A stretch of 64,000 bases of DNA from Cellulophaga sp. HaHaR_3_176 (GTDB lineage: Bacteria; Bacteroidota; Bacteroidia; Flavobacteriales; Flavobacteriaceae), in assembly GCF_019021925.1 (NCBI RefSeq), contig NZ_CP058990.1:922001-986000 (forward strand), written 5' to 3'. A program made the position numbers and the translations under genes. The notes below the pieces were generated by a model, which had not been told where the DNA came from, made no database searches, and saw only the letters and a program-made list of their open reading frames with translations. Shown piece by piece: positions 10,103-19,124 of this stretch (the first letter of the stretch is position 1; the number at the start of each line of letters is the position of its first letter).

Positions 10103-12048
10103 TAAAAAGTTATATTTCAAATTCAGTAGCTAGATATGCATCGAAGTGGTTAGTGCTTGCTATAGATATAGTTATAGTATCTATGTCTTTCATATTATCT
10201 TACTTTATATTATTTAACCTTACTCTAAATTTTGATATTAGTAAACTTTTTGTTCAATTACCTTTGGTAGCTTTACTTTCTTTAGTTTCTTTTTTAATTA
10301 TTGGGTCTTACAAAGGTGTAGTTAGACATACAGGTGTACGAGATGTATATAATATTTTTAATGCAATATGTCTGTTCAGTATCATGACAATTCTATTGGT
10401 TGTAGCGAATAGAAAATTAGGTATGATGGACGACTTTACTGTTCCTTTAACGATAATAATCATTCATAGTTTATTAAGTTTTATAGGCTTAACGGCATCT
10501 AGATATTTGTTTAAAGCATTATATAATAACATAGTTTTTGGATTTGATTATAAATCGGTTAAAAATGTTTTAATTTATGGAGCTGGAGAATCGGGTATTT
10601 TAACTAAAAACGCTTTAAGTAGTAACTCAAAAAGTAAATCTAAAGTTGTTGGATATATTGATAAAGATGCTCAAAAAGTAGGGAAACATATAAATGGAGT
10701 TAAAGTTTTTAACCCAGAAGCTTTGACAGAAAGCTTTATTTTAAAGAACAATGTTTCAGAAGTAATTTTTTCAATACAAAATATAGATCATAAAAAACTA
10801 CGTGTTTTAGTAGAAAGCCTAGTAGATTACCCTGTATTAGTGAAAATTGTTCCACCTGTCGAGGATTGGATTAATGGGGAGTTAAAACTTTCGCAAATTA
10901 AACAAGTTCAAATTGAAGATCTTTTAGATAGAGCAACTATAAATATAGAAAATTCTAAAATAAGCGGAGAATTAGAAGATAAAGTAGTTCTTGTAACTGG
11001 TGGCGCAGGATCTATAGGTAGTGAAATTGTTAGACAGATATGTACATATAAATACAAATCTTTAATTGTTATAGATCAAGCAGAATCTGCTTTATATGAT
11101 TTACAACAAGAATTGAAACAAAATGGGTTTCATAATTTTATTCCTATAGTTGCAGATATCCGTGATAAAAACAGAATGAATAATATATTTCAAGAATATC
11201 TTCCTAATATAGTTTTTCATGCTGCAGCTTATAAACATGTTCCTTTAATGGAGTATAACTCTTATGAAGCAATAAAAATAAACGTAGCCGGAACAAAGGT
11301 TGCTTGTGATTTATCAGTAGCCTACAATGTAGATAAATTTGTTTTTGTATCAACAGATAAAGCTGTTAATCCTACAAATGTTATGGGTGCAACTAAGCGT
11401 ATTGCAGAAATGTATATCAGTTGCATGCAACAACAAAATAAAACTAAATTTATTACCACAAGATTTGGTAATGTATTGGGGTCTAATGGTTCTGTAATAC
11501 CTTTATTTAAGAAACAAATAGAAAAAGGAGGCCCTTTGACGGTTACTCATAAAGATGTAACTCGTTTTTTTATGACAATACCGGAAGCTTCTCAATTAGT
11601 ATTAGAGGCAGGTGCAATGGGTACTGGAGGTGAAATTTTCATATTTGATATGGGAGAATCTGTAAAGATTTTTGATCTAGCTAAAAACATGATTAAATTA
11701 TCAGGTTTAAATTATCCAGAAGATATTGATATAAAAGTAACCGGTTTAAGACCAGGAGAAAAATTATATGAAGAGTTATTAGCTAACGGAGAAAACACAT
11801 TGCCTACCTATCATAAGAAAATAATGATTAGTAAAGTACGAAATTTAGATTTTACTAAAGTTCGCTCTAATATAGACCAGTTATGTGTTTCTAACATGTT
11901 TTTTGATATAGATACAGTTAAATTAATGAAAGAAATAGTACCTGAATATATTTCAAAAAATTCAGAACTATCTGCACTAGATAAAAATTCAACATCTAAA
12001 GAAGAAAACTCAGTAGATGATAATAAAAATAAAATTTTACAACTATAA
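10099..12048 (+). CDS. WbpM/CapD/PglF-like membrane UDP-N-acetylhexosamine 4,6-dehydratase
   Basis: Residues about 15-140 form four membrane helices, followed by a CoA-binding-like Rossmann part (VLIYGAGESGILTK). The catalytic extended SDR domain begins about residue 297 with VTGGAGSIGSE. FVSTDKAVNPTN (about 414-425) and MGATKR (about 428) are the signature of this subgroup, where Met replaces the usual SDR tyrosine. The C-terminal GLRPGEKLYEELL motif is also present. The enzyme removes water from UDP-GlcNAc at the inner membrane, giving the 4-keto-6-deoxy sugar that the upstream aminotransferase would use. Length 649 is normal. Confidence 0.93.
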   Translation: MIKSYISNSVARYASKWLVLAIDIVIVSMSFILSYFILFNLTLNFDISKLFVQLPLVALLSLVSFLIIGSYKGVVRHTGVRDVYNIFNAICLFSIMTILLVVANRKLGMMDDFTVPLTIIIIHSLLSFIGLTASRYLFKALYNNIVFGFDYKSVKNVLIYGAGESGILTKNALSSNSKSKSKVVGYIDKDAQKVGKHINGVKVFNPEALTESFILKNNVSEVIFSIQNIDHKKLRVLVESLVDYPVLVKIVPPVEDWINGELKLSQIKQVQIEDLLDRATINIENSKISGELEDKVVLVTGGAGSIGSEIVRQICTYKYKSLIVIDQAESALYDLQQELKQNGFHNFIPIVADIRDKNRMNNIFQEYLPNIVFHAAAYKHVPLMEYNSYEAIKINVAGTKVACDLSVAYNVDKFVFVSTDKAVNPTNVMGATKRIAEMYISCMQQQNKTKFITTRFGNVLGSNGSVIPLFKKQIEKGGPLTVTHKDVTRFFMTIPEASQLVLEAGAMGTGGEIFIFDMGESVKIFDLAKNMIKLSGLNYPEDIDIKVTGLRPGEKLYEELLANGENTLPTYHKKIMISKVRNLDFTKVRSNIDQLCVSNMFFDIDTVKLMKEIVPEYISKNSELSALDKNSTSKEENSVDDNKNKILQL

Positions 12049-12088
12049 ATTAATAAATATATTTTTACCTTAAATTATTATAAACACT

Positions 12089-12892
12089 ATGTCAAAAATG
12101 AATCGCCCTTTTATATTATTATCTTTAATAGCATTATCTACATTATTATTTGTATCCTGTGGGTCTAAAAAAAATGTAGTTTATTTTCAAGATGCAGGTA
12201 ATTTTGAAACTATAGTAGAAGAATCTCATTTTGTTCCAAAATTTAAGGTTGATGATGAAGTTAGTATTTTTGTTTCAACATTAAACCCTGAAGCGAGTGC
12301 TCCTTTCAATTTATATAGAGGAGGTAGCAATTTATCTAGTTTAGGTGGTTCAGTTTCAAGTTCACAAAGAGAACAAGTAAATTACTTAATTGATCAAGAC
12401 GGTACTATTGATTTTCCTGTAATAGGAAAATTAAAAATAGTAGGTCTTTCTTCTGATGAGTTGAGAAATTTATTAATTGAAAAATTATCAGATTACTTAA
12501 AAGATCCAATTATTAATATTCGATTGAATAATTTTACAGTTTCTATATTAGGTGAAGTGTCAAGACCAGGCACATATCAAGTTAATGGAGAGCAAATTAC
12601 TCTGCTAGAGGCTATTGGTTTGGCTGGAGATCTTACGATTAAAGGTAAAAGAGATAATATTTTAGTTATCAGAAATTTTGATGGTACTTTTGTGCACAAT
12701 AGAATAGATTTGACATCGAAAGAAGCTATGAAGTCTCCTGTTTATTATTTAACACAAAATGATGTAGTTTATATAGAACCTAATAAATCAGCTATTACAT
12801 CTTCTTCATTAGATAATAGAGCTACAATAGCTATATCTATAGCTTCTGTTTTGATTACCTCTTCAGTGCTGATTTTAACGCGTAATAATTAA
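12089..12892 (+). CDS. Wza-like polysaccharide export lipoprotein (Poly_export and SLBB)
   Basis: It forms the outer-membrane/periplasmic exit channel for capsule or EPS. The signal ends at lipobox FVS-Cys24. Residues about 48-150 are the polysaccharide export domain (YLIDQDGTIDFPVIGKLKI). Residues about 155-225 are an SLBB domain (VSILGEVSRPGTYQV). The last 25 residues are hydrophobic, as in many Bacteroidota homologues. Met4 is an alternative start. It is followed 44 nt later by the Wzc-like kinase, its usual partner. Confidence 0.93.
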   Translation: MSKMNRPFILLSLIALSTLLFVSCGSKKNVVYFQDAGNFETIVEESHFVPKFKVDDEVSIFVSTLNPEASAPFNLYRGGSNLSSLGGSVSSSQREQVNYLIDQDGTIDFPVIGKLKIVGLSSDELRNLLIEKLSDYLKDPIINIRLNNFTVSILGEVSRPGTYQVNGEQITLLEAIGLAGDLTIKGKRDNILVIRNFDGTFVHNRIDLTSKEAMKSPVYYLTQNDVVYIEPNKSAITSSSLDNRATIAISIASVLITSSVLILTRNN

Positions 12893-12936
12893 TATTATTT
12901 TTATAAATCAAAAACAATATTCCTAGAGAAATAACT

Positions 12937-15294
12937 ATGGAAAATACAGATTTAAAAGATATAATTAGACCCTATTTGAAAAAATGGTTTTGGTTTATAC
13001 TCTTTCCAATTATAACAATTGCTGTTGCTTTTATGTATATAAGATATACTGTACCTAAATATTCTGCAGAAGCTCAAATACAAATATTAGAAGAAGAAAG
13101 CTCAGGATCTACTTTAGATGTTTTTCAGGATTTAGATTTATTTTCAGGAAGTAAAAATAAAATTGAAGATGAAATTCAAATTATAAAATCTAGATCTAAC
13201 ATTACAGAATTAGTTTTAGCTTTAGATTTAAACACGAAGATGTATGTTGATGGTACTTTAAAGGATTCTGAAATATATAAAAATCAACCTATTAAATTAA
13301 GTTTTATAGGTAATGATACATTGTTGTATAAATCTAAGTTAGAATTTTTTATTGAATTAATTGGAGATACTAAATTTAATTATTATGAAGGAGAAGGTTT
13401 ACCTAAAAAAACATATGATTTTGGTAAAAATTTAAATTCATCAATAGGTGATCTAGTATTAACACCAAATGATGAAACTTTTTCAAAGTATAAGGGAAGA
13501 ACATTAAGAGTCGTAATAAATCCTCTAGAAGATGTTGTAATGGGATATTTAACAAACATATTGGTATATCCCACAAATGAAACTTCTAATATTATTAATA
13601 TATCATTAACAGACCCTATTCCGGATAAGGCTAAAGATGTTTTAAATTTATTAATAGATATATATAATAAGAACGCAATTGCTGATAAAAAAGAAATTGC
13701 AGATAAAACTTCGCAGTTTATAAATGATAGGATTACTGATATTTATGATAATTTAGCATCTGTAGATCAAAATGCTCAAGATTTTAAAACCGATAAAGGA
13801 TTAACCGATATTGCTTCTGAAGCAAATATTAATTTAAATGTTGGTGCAGCAAATAATCAAGAGCTTCAAAATACAACGACTCAATTGCAAATAGCCTCTT
13901 CAATGAAAGATATCATTGAAAACCAGTCGGGTTATGAAATATTACCTTCAAATATTGGCTTGTCAGATCCATCAATTGTTAGTACAACAGCTAAGTATAA
14001 TGAGTTGGTTTCAGAGCGAAAAAGAATGTTGAAGAGTTCTAATGAGAAAAACCCAATTATTGTAAACTTGGATCAAGAATTAGCAGGATTAAAGAGCTCA
14101 ATGAAATCGAGTCTTACTGGTATGACTAATAATTTAGGTTTACAGGTTAATAGTTTGAGTAATCAGAGATCTCAAATTTATTCTAAAATATACTCAGCGC
14201 CTAAAAACGAAAGAGCTTTAAGGGATATTACAAGAAAGCAACAAACAACAGAGTCTTTATATTTATACTTATTACAGAAAAGAGAAGAGTCTCAAATTAC
14301 TTTTGCTTCATCAACACCAAAGTCAAAAATTGTAAATCAAGCTTATAGCACAAGTAGATTTCCAGTTTCTCCGAAAAAAACTCTAATATATTTAGCATCA
14401 CTTATATTAGGTTTATTGATTCCTTTTTCAGCTATTTACGCAAGTGGTCTTATTGATAATAAAATTCATAATAAAACAGGATTAGAGAAAGTATTGAATG
14501 ATACTCCTGTTTTAGCTGAATTACCTAAGTTATCTAAAAAAGATTCTAAAATTGTTTTAAAAGACGATAGATCTGTATTGGCAGAATCTTTACGAATATT
14601 GAGGACTAATTTAGATTATTTAATGAAATCTAAAAAAGGGCCAGGTAAGAAGAATGTAATTTATGTTACGTCTAGTGTTTCTGGAGAAGGTAAAACATTT
14701 TTGTCATCAAACCTTTCAATGATTTTGGCAAATACGAATAAAAAAGTGCTTTTAATTGGTGCAGATATTCGTAACCCTAAACTATATTCATTTTTTGATA
14801 AGTCTGATAAAAATGTAGATAAGTTAAAAAGTAAAAACCAAACAGGAGACTTAGGTTTAACAGAGTATCTATATAATGATGAACTTACATCAAAAGATAT
14901 TACAAACTCTTTATTAGTACATACGAATACTATTGATGTAATTTATTCGGGTAAAATTCCACCTAATCCAGCAGAGCTTTTAATGAGTGGTAGGCTTAAA
15001 GATTTACTAGAAGAATCTAGTGAGAATTATGATTATGTAATTGTTGATACAGCTCCTTTAATGGTCGTTTCTGATACTTTAATTATAAGCGAATACTCAG
15101 ATCATATTATTTATGTGACTAGAGCAGGAATGACTGAATTAGATGTCGTAAACTTTCCATTGAAACTTCAAGAAGAAGGGAAATTAAATAACCTTTGTTT
15201 TGTAGTTAATGATGTAAAAGAAAATAACCTTGGCTATGGAGGTAAATATGGCTATGGTTACGGAAAGACATTGAGAAAATGGTGGAAATTCTAA
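12937..15294 (+). CDS. Wzc-like polysaccharide co-polymerase with C-terminal BY-kinase
   Basis: An inner-membrane protein that controls chain length and export. The N-terminal Wzz domain starts with a membrane helix at about 17-35; the periplasmic coiled-coil/GNVR part follows; the second helix is near residue 485 (LIYLASLILGLLIPFSAIYA). The cytoplasmic kinase has Walker A SVSGEGKT (about 580-587), Walker A' GADIRNP (about 607-613) and Walker B VIVDTAPL (about 700-707). The C-terminus is a tyrosine cluster (GYGGKYGYGYGK) that can be autophosphorylated. The convergent phosphatase gene only 6 nt away is the expected antagonist. Confidence 0.95.
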   Translation: MENTDLKDIIRPYLKKWFWFILFPIITIAVAFMYIRYTVPKYSAEAQIQILEEESSGSTLDVFQDLDLFSGSKNKIEDEIQIIKSRSNITELVLALDLNTKMYVDGTLKDSEIYKNQPIKLSFIGNDTLLYKSKLEFFIELIGDTKFNYYEGEGLPKKTYDFGKNLNSSIGDLVLTPNDETFSKYKGRTLRVVINPLEDVVMGYLTNILVYPTNETSNIINISLTDPIPDKAKDVLNLLIDIYNKNAIADKKEIADKTSQFINDRITDIYDNLASVDQNAQDFKTDKGLTDIASEANINLNVGAANNQELQNTTTQLQIASSMKDIIENQSGYEILPSNIGLSDPSIVSTTAKYNELVSERKRMLKSSNEKNPIIVNLDQELAGLKSSMKSSLTGMTNNLGLQVNSLSNQRSQIYSKIYSAPKNERALRDITRKQQTTESLYLYLLQKREESQITFASSTPKSKIVNQAYSTSRFPVSPKKTLIYLASLILGLLIPFSAIYASGLIDNKIHNKTGLEKVLNDTPVLAELPKLSKKDSKIVLKDDRSVLAESLRILRTNLDYLMKSKKGPGKKNVIYVTSSVSGEGKTFLSSNLSMILANTNKKVLLIGADIRNPKLYSFFDKSDKNVDKLKSKNQTGDLGLTEYLYNDELTSKDITNSLLVHTNTIDVIYSGKIPPNPAELLMSGRLKDLLEESSENYDYVIVDTAPLMVVSDTLIISEYSDHIIYVTRAGMTELDVVNFPLKLQEEGKLNNLCFVVNDVKENNLGYGGKYGYGYGKTLRKWWKF

Positions 15295-15300
15295 AGAATT

Positions 15301-16038
15301 TTAATTAAAGCTATAAATTGTTTTTTCTATAATAGGAAGTAGTTGATTTATAGCTTTATTAGATAATTTGATAGATTTTAACTGATTCATTTGATTCATA
15401 TTATGAATATCTGATCCGATAAAATCTATCATATTTTTATCTAGCAATTTTTGCCCCATTGCAAAAACATCTTTTCCATAATAATTACTTAAAGAAAGTA
15501 AGTTTAGCTGAAACAATATACCGTTTTGTTTATATGTGCTATACTTATTAGTTTTATGTAAATAGGTATATCTTTCAGGGTGTGCCAAAATTGGAAAATA
15601 TCTTTTAGATCCTATTTTTTGAATAGCACTATTAAAATTAATAGAAGGTTGTAAATATGACATTTCTACTAAAATGTAGTTTTTGTTTAAAGGCATTATA
15701 AGGCCTTTCTCTAAAATATCTTCAAAATTTGAATCTATCATATGTTCAGCTGCTGCAGAAATCTGTATTTGATTTAAATTTTGTTTTTTTAATTCATTTT
15801 GAACTAAAGTTAATGAGCTGTTTATAGTATCGGGTGTGTTAGGGTAATAGGTATCCATAATGTGAGGAGTAGCAATAAACTTTTCAATACCTATTTCAGA
15901 AAACTCTTTAATGAGCTGAATAGAATCGTTTACAGTTTTAGCTCCATCATCAATGCCAGGTAATATATGATTATGGATATCAATAAAACCGTTTAAGTAG
16001 TCTATTAAAAATTTTTTCTTAATAAAAATTTGGAACAT
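15301..16038 (-). CDS. CpsB/YwqE-type PHP-family protein-tyrosine phosphatase
   Basis: A metal-dependent phosphatase that dephosphorylates BY-kinases of the Wzc type. The PHP metal site is visible as DIHNHILPGIDDGA (His22, His24, Asp30, Asp31), then ATPHIMDTYYP, a central SAAAEHMID and HPERYTYL, and a late GSDIHN. Length 245 is normal. It converges on the kinase gene with a 6-nt gap and no terminator between them, so antisense overlap of the two transcripts is likely. The ATG at 16038 is the only start that precedes the first metal motif by a sensible distance. Confidence 0.93.
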   Translation of the reverse strand: MFQIFIKKKFLIDYLNGFIDIHNHILPGIDDGAKTVNDSIQLIKEFSEIGIEKFIATPHIMDTYYPNTPDTINSSLTLVQNELKKQNLNQIQISAAAEHMIDSNFEDILEKGLIMPLNKNYILVEMSYLQPSINFNSAIQKIGSKRYFPILAHPERYTYLHKTNKYSTYKQNGILFQLNLLSLSNYYGKDVFAMGQKLLDKNMIDFIGSDIHNMNQMNQLKSIKLSNKAINQLLPIIEKTIYSFN

Positions 16039-16124
16039 TGTTTTAATTTAATATAGGTTGTATTCTGAATATTTTCAACTAAGATTAGGGGTTAAAATTT
16101 TAGTTTTTTTTATGATTATAATAG

Positions 16125-16154
16125 TTCGCAATGTACTAAGTAACATTAATTTTG
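16125..16154 (+). promoter_or_regulatory. Promoter of the small membrane protein gene
   Basis: TAATTTTG (16147-16154) fits TAnnTTTG; 19 nt upstream lies TTC (16125-16127) in place of TTG. The predicted transcript starts near 16161, about 12 nt before the GTG start at 16173. Confidence 0.4.
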
Positions 16155-16172
16155 CAAAAAAAATAATATAAA

Positions 16173-16634
16173 GTGATTCTTGAATTTTTAAAAGCCATGT
16201 TGTTAAGTATTTCCCCCTTTGGAGAAGCAAAGGTAGGTATTCCTTACGGTATGTTTAGGGGTTTGAATATATATATGGTTTTTTTACTTTGTTTTATTTC
16301 AAACGTATTAGTCTTTCCATTGATGCTTTTCTTTTTAGATAAAGTAAATGGTTATTTTTTGAAATGGCATTTTTATAAAAAATCTGCCATTTATGTAGCT
16401 CGAAAAGCAAAAACAGGTTCTGAAACCAAAATCAAAAAATATGGTTTTTGGGGGTTAATGTTTTTTGTAATGATACCTTTGCCTGGAACGGGTGTTTATG
16501 CAGGTAGTATTGCTACGTACCTTTTTAAAATAGATAAAAAACAAGCTTTTTTGGCTAATGTAATTGGTATCTTCTTTTCTTCTTTAATTATATGGATAGC
16601 AACTTATTTATCAATGAAAGGTCTGTCTAAATAA
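16173..16634 (+). CDS. Small multidrug export-like integral membrane protein (Sm_multidrug_ex, PF06695-like)
   Basis: 153 residues with about four membrane helices. The N-terminal ISPFGEAKVGIPYGMFRGLN and the central FFVMIPLPGTGVYAGSIATY are characteristic of the COG2426/PF06695 family. That family is named for small multidrug export, but its function is poorly established. GTG at 16173 is the likely start because the conserved segment begins soon after and no ATG is better placed. The gene stands alone on the plus strand, 135 nt from the capsule phosphatase gene. Confidence 0.85.
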   Translation: MILEFLKAMLLSISPFGEAKVGIPYGMFRGLNIYMVFLLCFISNVLVFPLMLFFLDKVNGYFLKWHFYKKSAIYVARKAKTGSETKIKKYGFWGLMFFVMIPLPGTGVYAGSIATYLFKIDKKQAFLANVIGIFFSSLIIWIATYLSMKGLSK

Positions 16635-16680
16635 TTCAAATTTATTTTTTTTAAATTTTATTCTAAACTATATTTGTAAG

Positions 16681-17046
16681 GTGAAAAACACTGTACTCAT
16701 AATAGCTTTTATAATATGCTTTAAGCCTGCATTTCCTTTTTTGGAATATGTTTGTAATTATGATTACATTGCTAATGTTCTTTGTATCAATAAAGATAAA
16801 GTAGAGCTGAATTGTAACGGTAAGTGTTATTTGATGACTAAGTTAGCAGAAGAGTCAAAAGAAGCTAGCAATTCAGAAAAAAGAATTCCTTTAGAATATA
16901 CTTTTTCTATCTTATTTTTAAATAAAATTCAAGATTTTAAACCCACTTTTTTTATCAATATTTCTAAGTTAGAGAATACAATTTTTAAAGTGGCTAATTA
17001 TAAGTGTAATTATTTCTTCGAACTTATTAAGCCACCCATTTTATAA
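16681..17046 (+). CDS. Small exported Cys-rich protein with LNCNGKCYLM motif, metal-module associated
   Basis: 121 residues with a short hydrophobic N-terminus (a likely signal or anchor) and then CNYDYIANVLCINKDK and LNCNGKCYLMTKL. This conserved Cys pattern is known from small unnamed Bacteroidota proteins encoded beside copper or other metal uptake genes. The function is unknown. Translation starts at GTG (16681), with no downstream Met before the conserved part. A TATATTTG box sits at 16669-16676, so close that the message would be nearly leaderless if it is used. The MbnP gene begins 159 nt downstream. Confidence 0.7.
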   Translation: MKNTVLIIAFIICFKPAFPFLEYVCNYDYIANVLCINKDKVELNCNGKCYLMTKLAEESKEASNSEKRIPLEYTFSILFLNKIQDFKPTFFINISKLENTIFKVANYKCNYFFELIKPPIL

Positions 17047-17205
17047 TTATTCATTTAAGTTTAATATTAGAAATTTATTTATTGTAGTTGTTAACTATAT
17101 ATAGATATTTCTATGGCTATGCTATTAAAGTATTTAATAGTCTTCTAAAAATGTTTAATGCCCATTTATACTAATAAATAGGCCAACTTATTTTAAAAAT
17201 ATAAA

Positions 17206-18000
17206 ATGAAAAATTATAAATTAACTTTAGCAGCAATTTGCTCTTTAGTAGTAATCTCTTGCGATAAAAATGATGATAATACTTCAGACCTAAGCGGTAC
17301 AGGTGAGGTGTCTATAACGTATGATAATGGCTTTAATGGCAACGATTTAGTTTTAGAAACAAAAAATGCTGCTAATGTAAACGGAGAGTCACTTACCGTT
17401 ACACGATTAAATTATATTGTATCAAATTTTAGTTTGATAGATGTTGAAGGAAATGAATATGTGTTTCCGAAAGATGAAAGCTATTTTATAATTAGCCAAG
17501 AAATAGACCAGGATGATGTTGTATTGCCAGAAATACCTGCAGGTGAATACACTACACTTAAATTTGGTTTAGGTATTGACGAAGAAAAATACCAACAAGG
17601 TGCTGATGGCCAAGGTGATTTTATTACCGAAGCAGAAAATAATAATATGATGTGGACTTGGGCAGCTGGTTACAAGTACTTAAATTTTGAAGGTACTTTC
17701 ACAACTGAAACAGAATCAGAAGAAGTACCTTATAAAATACATTTAGGGAGAATGGGAGACGATTTAAGCAACTATCAAGAAGTTTCTTTACAATTACCTA
17801 CTAATGTACAAGTAAGTGATGAAATGGATTCTAATATTCATTTAAAAATTGATGCTTCTAAAATTTTAACAGCAATAACAAATATCAAATTATCAGAAGG
17901 AGAAACAATTATGTTCGATCCTATTAAATCTCCACAAATAGGTGAGAATGCATCTCAAATGTTTGTGGTAGATCATATACATAATGGAAATGGCCATTAG
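17206..18000 (+). CDS. MbnP-family copper-binding lipoprotein
   Basis: The signal peptide ends at lipobox VIS-Cys19. The 264-residue product matches MbnP-like proteins: an early SITYDNGFNGNDLVLE strand, VTRLNYIVSNFSLID, and the core MMWTWAAGYKYLNFEG (about 147-162) rich in Trp. In characterised MbnP proteins one tryptophan is oxidised to kynurenine by the partner MbnH, creating a high-affinity copper site. The MbnH-like gene is directly downstream, which supports the assignment. Localisation is expected at the outer or inner membrane facing the periplasm. The residue modified here cannot be told by eye. Confidence 0.88.
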   Translation: MKNYKLTLAAICSLVVISCDKNDDNTSDLSGTGEVSITYDNGFNGNDLVLETKNAANVNGESLTVTRLNYIVSNFSLIDVEGNEYVFPKDESYFIISQEIDQDDVVLPEIPAGEYTTLKFGLGIDEEKYQQGADGQGDFITEAENNNMMWTWAAGYKYLNFEGTFTTETESEEVPYKIHLGRMGDDLSNYQEVSLQLPTNVQVSDEMDSNIHLKIDASKILTAITNIKLSEGETIMFDPIKSPQIGENASQMFVVDHIHNGNGH

Positions 18001-18031
18001 TCTTTGAAATTTTAGTTTTTAAAATTTAATT

Positions 18032-18068
18032 ACCACCAGTACATAGATAATCTATGACTGGTGGTTTT
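18032..18068 (+). terminator. Hairpin between mbnP-like and mbnH-like genes (terminator or attenuator)
   Basis: ACCACCAGT (18032-18040) pairs with ACTGGTGGT (18057-18065), and CATAGAT (18042-18048) pairs with ATCTATG (18050-18056), leaving one bulged A. Four T follow (18065-18068). The long stem and T run look like an intrinsic terminator 31 nt after the mbnP-like stop. It may cut expression of the two genes downstream. Confidence 0.65.
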
Positions 18069-18083
18069 AAACACTATGTATAT

Positions 18084-19124
18084 ATGGTAAGATTAATAAG
18101 TGTATTGAGTATCATATTTTTATTTTCATGTTCACCAGATAATGAAGAATATGTAAAGGTAGATAAGCCTTTAAATTTTCAAATTCCTGCTAATTTTCCT
18201 GCAACAGTTTATGATTTAGAAGCAAACCCACCTACTGAAATTGGTTTTGAATTAGGAAAGAAACTTTTTTATGATGGTAAGCTTTCTTCAAACGGTGTTA
18301 TTTCTTGTGGTTTCTGTCACGAACAAAAAACAGCATTTACACATCATGGTCATCAATTTAGTCACGGAATAGAAGGGAGGGAAGGAACAAGAAATACACC
18401 TTCTATCCAAAATGCGGCATTTATGAAAGCATTTACTTGGGATGGCGCAACGAATCATTTAGATCTTTTTCCGATAATACCTATAACAAATGAGGTTGAA
18501 ATGGGAGAGACGATGACAAATGTGTTGGAGAAAATAAAAGAAGATAAAGAGTATCAACAATTATTTACATCAGCTTTTGAAGATGGAGAAGTTAATTTCG
18601 AAAATTTTTTTAAGGCACTTTCTCAATTTATGGTAATGATGGTTTCATCTAACTCTAAATATGATAAGTATGTTAGAAATGAAATTAATGGTGAGTTTTC
18701 AGAGGAAGAAAAGCAAGGGTTACTGGTTTTTCAAGAAAAATGTGCAAGTTGCCATTCTACCGATTTATTTACTGATGATAGTTTTAGGAATAACGGCTTA
18801 CCACCAAATCTGAAATTAGACGATTTTGGAAGAGCTTTGGTAACAGGTGCAGAATCTGATAAATATAAATTTAAAGTTCCTAGTTTAAGGAATGTTGCCT
18901 TGACAGAGCCTTATATGCACGATGGTAGATTTGGAAGTTTAGAAGCTGTTTTAGACTTTTATTCTGACGGAATCTCAGATTTACCAACACTTGATAAAGA
19001 ATTGAAAAAAGAAAATAGTTTAGGCTTGGCTTTATCAACTACAGATAAAAATGTTTTAATAGCCTTTTTGAATACATTAACAGATGAAGAATATATAAAT
19101 GATGAAAGATTTTCTGAATATTAA
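18084..19124 (+). CDS. MbnH-like di-heme cytochrome c peroxidase-family lipoprotein
   Basis: Two CXXCH heme sites are visible: CGFCH at about residue 75 and CASCH at about 219. The AFTHHGHQFSHGIEGREGTRN segment, TRNTPSIQNAAF and PSLRNVALTEPYMHDGRF are typical of the MauG/CcpA/MbnH superfamily. With the MbnP gene upstream, the expected role is oxidation of a tryptophan on that protein. I start at 18084 because MVRLISVLSIIFLFS-Cys16 then forms a normal lipoprotein signal. The upstream ATG at 18054 lies inside a terminator-like hairpin and would add 10 residues before it. The 3' end overlaps the next gene by 26 nt. Confidence 0.85.
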   Translation: MVRLISVLSIIFLFSCSPDNEEYVKVDKPLNFQIPANFPATVYDLEANPPTEIGFELGKKLFYDGKLSSNGVISCGFCHEQKTAFTHHGHQFSHGIEGREGTRNTPSIQNAAFMKAFTWDGATNHLDLFPIIPITNEVEMGETMTNVLEKIKEDKEYQQLFTSAFEDGEVNFENFFKALSQFMVMMVSSNSKYDKYVRNEINGEFSEEEKQGLLVFQEKCASCHSTDLFTDDSFRNNGLPPNLKLDDFGRALVTGAESDKYKFKVPSLRNVALTEPYMHDGRFGSLEAVLDFYSDGISDLPTLDKELKKENSLGLALSTTDKNVLIAFLNTLTDEEYINDERFSEY

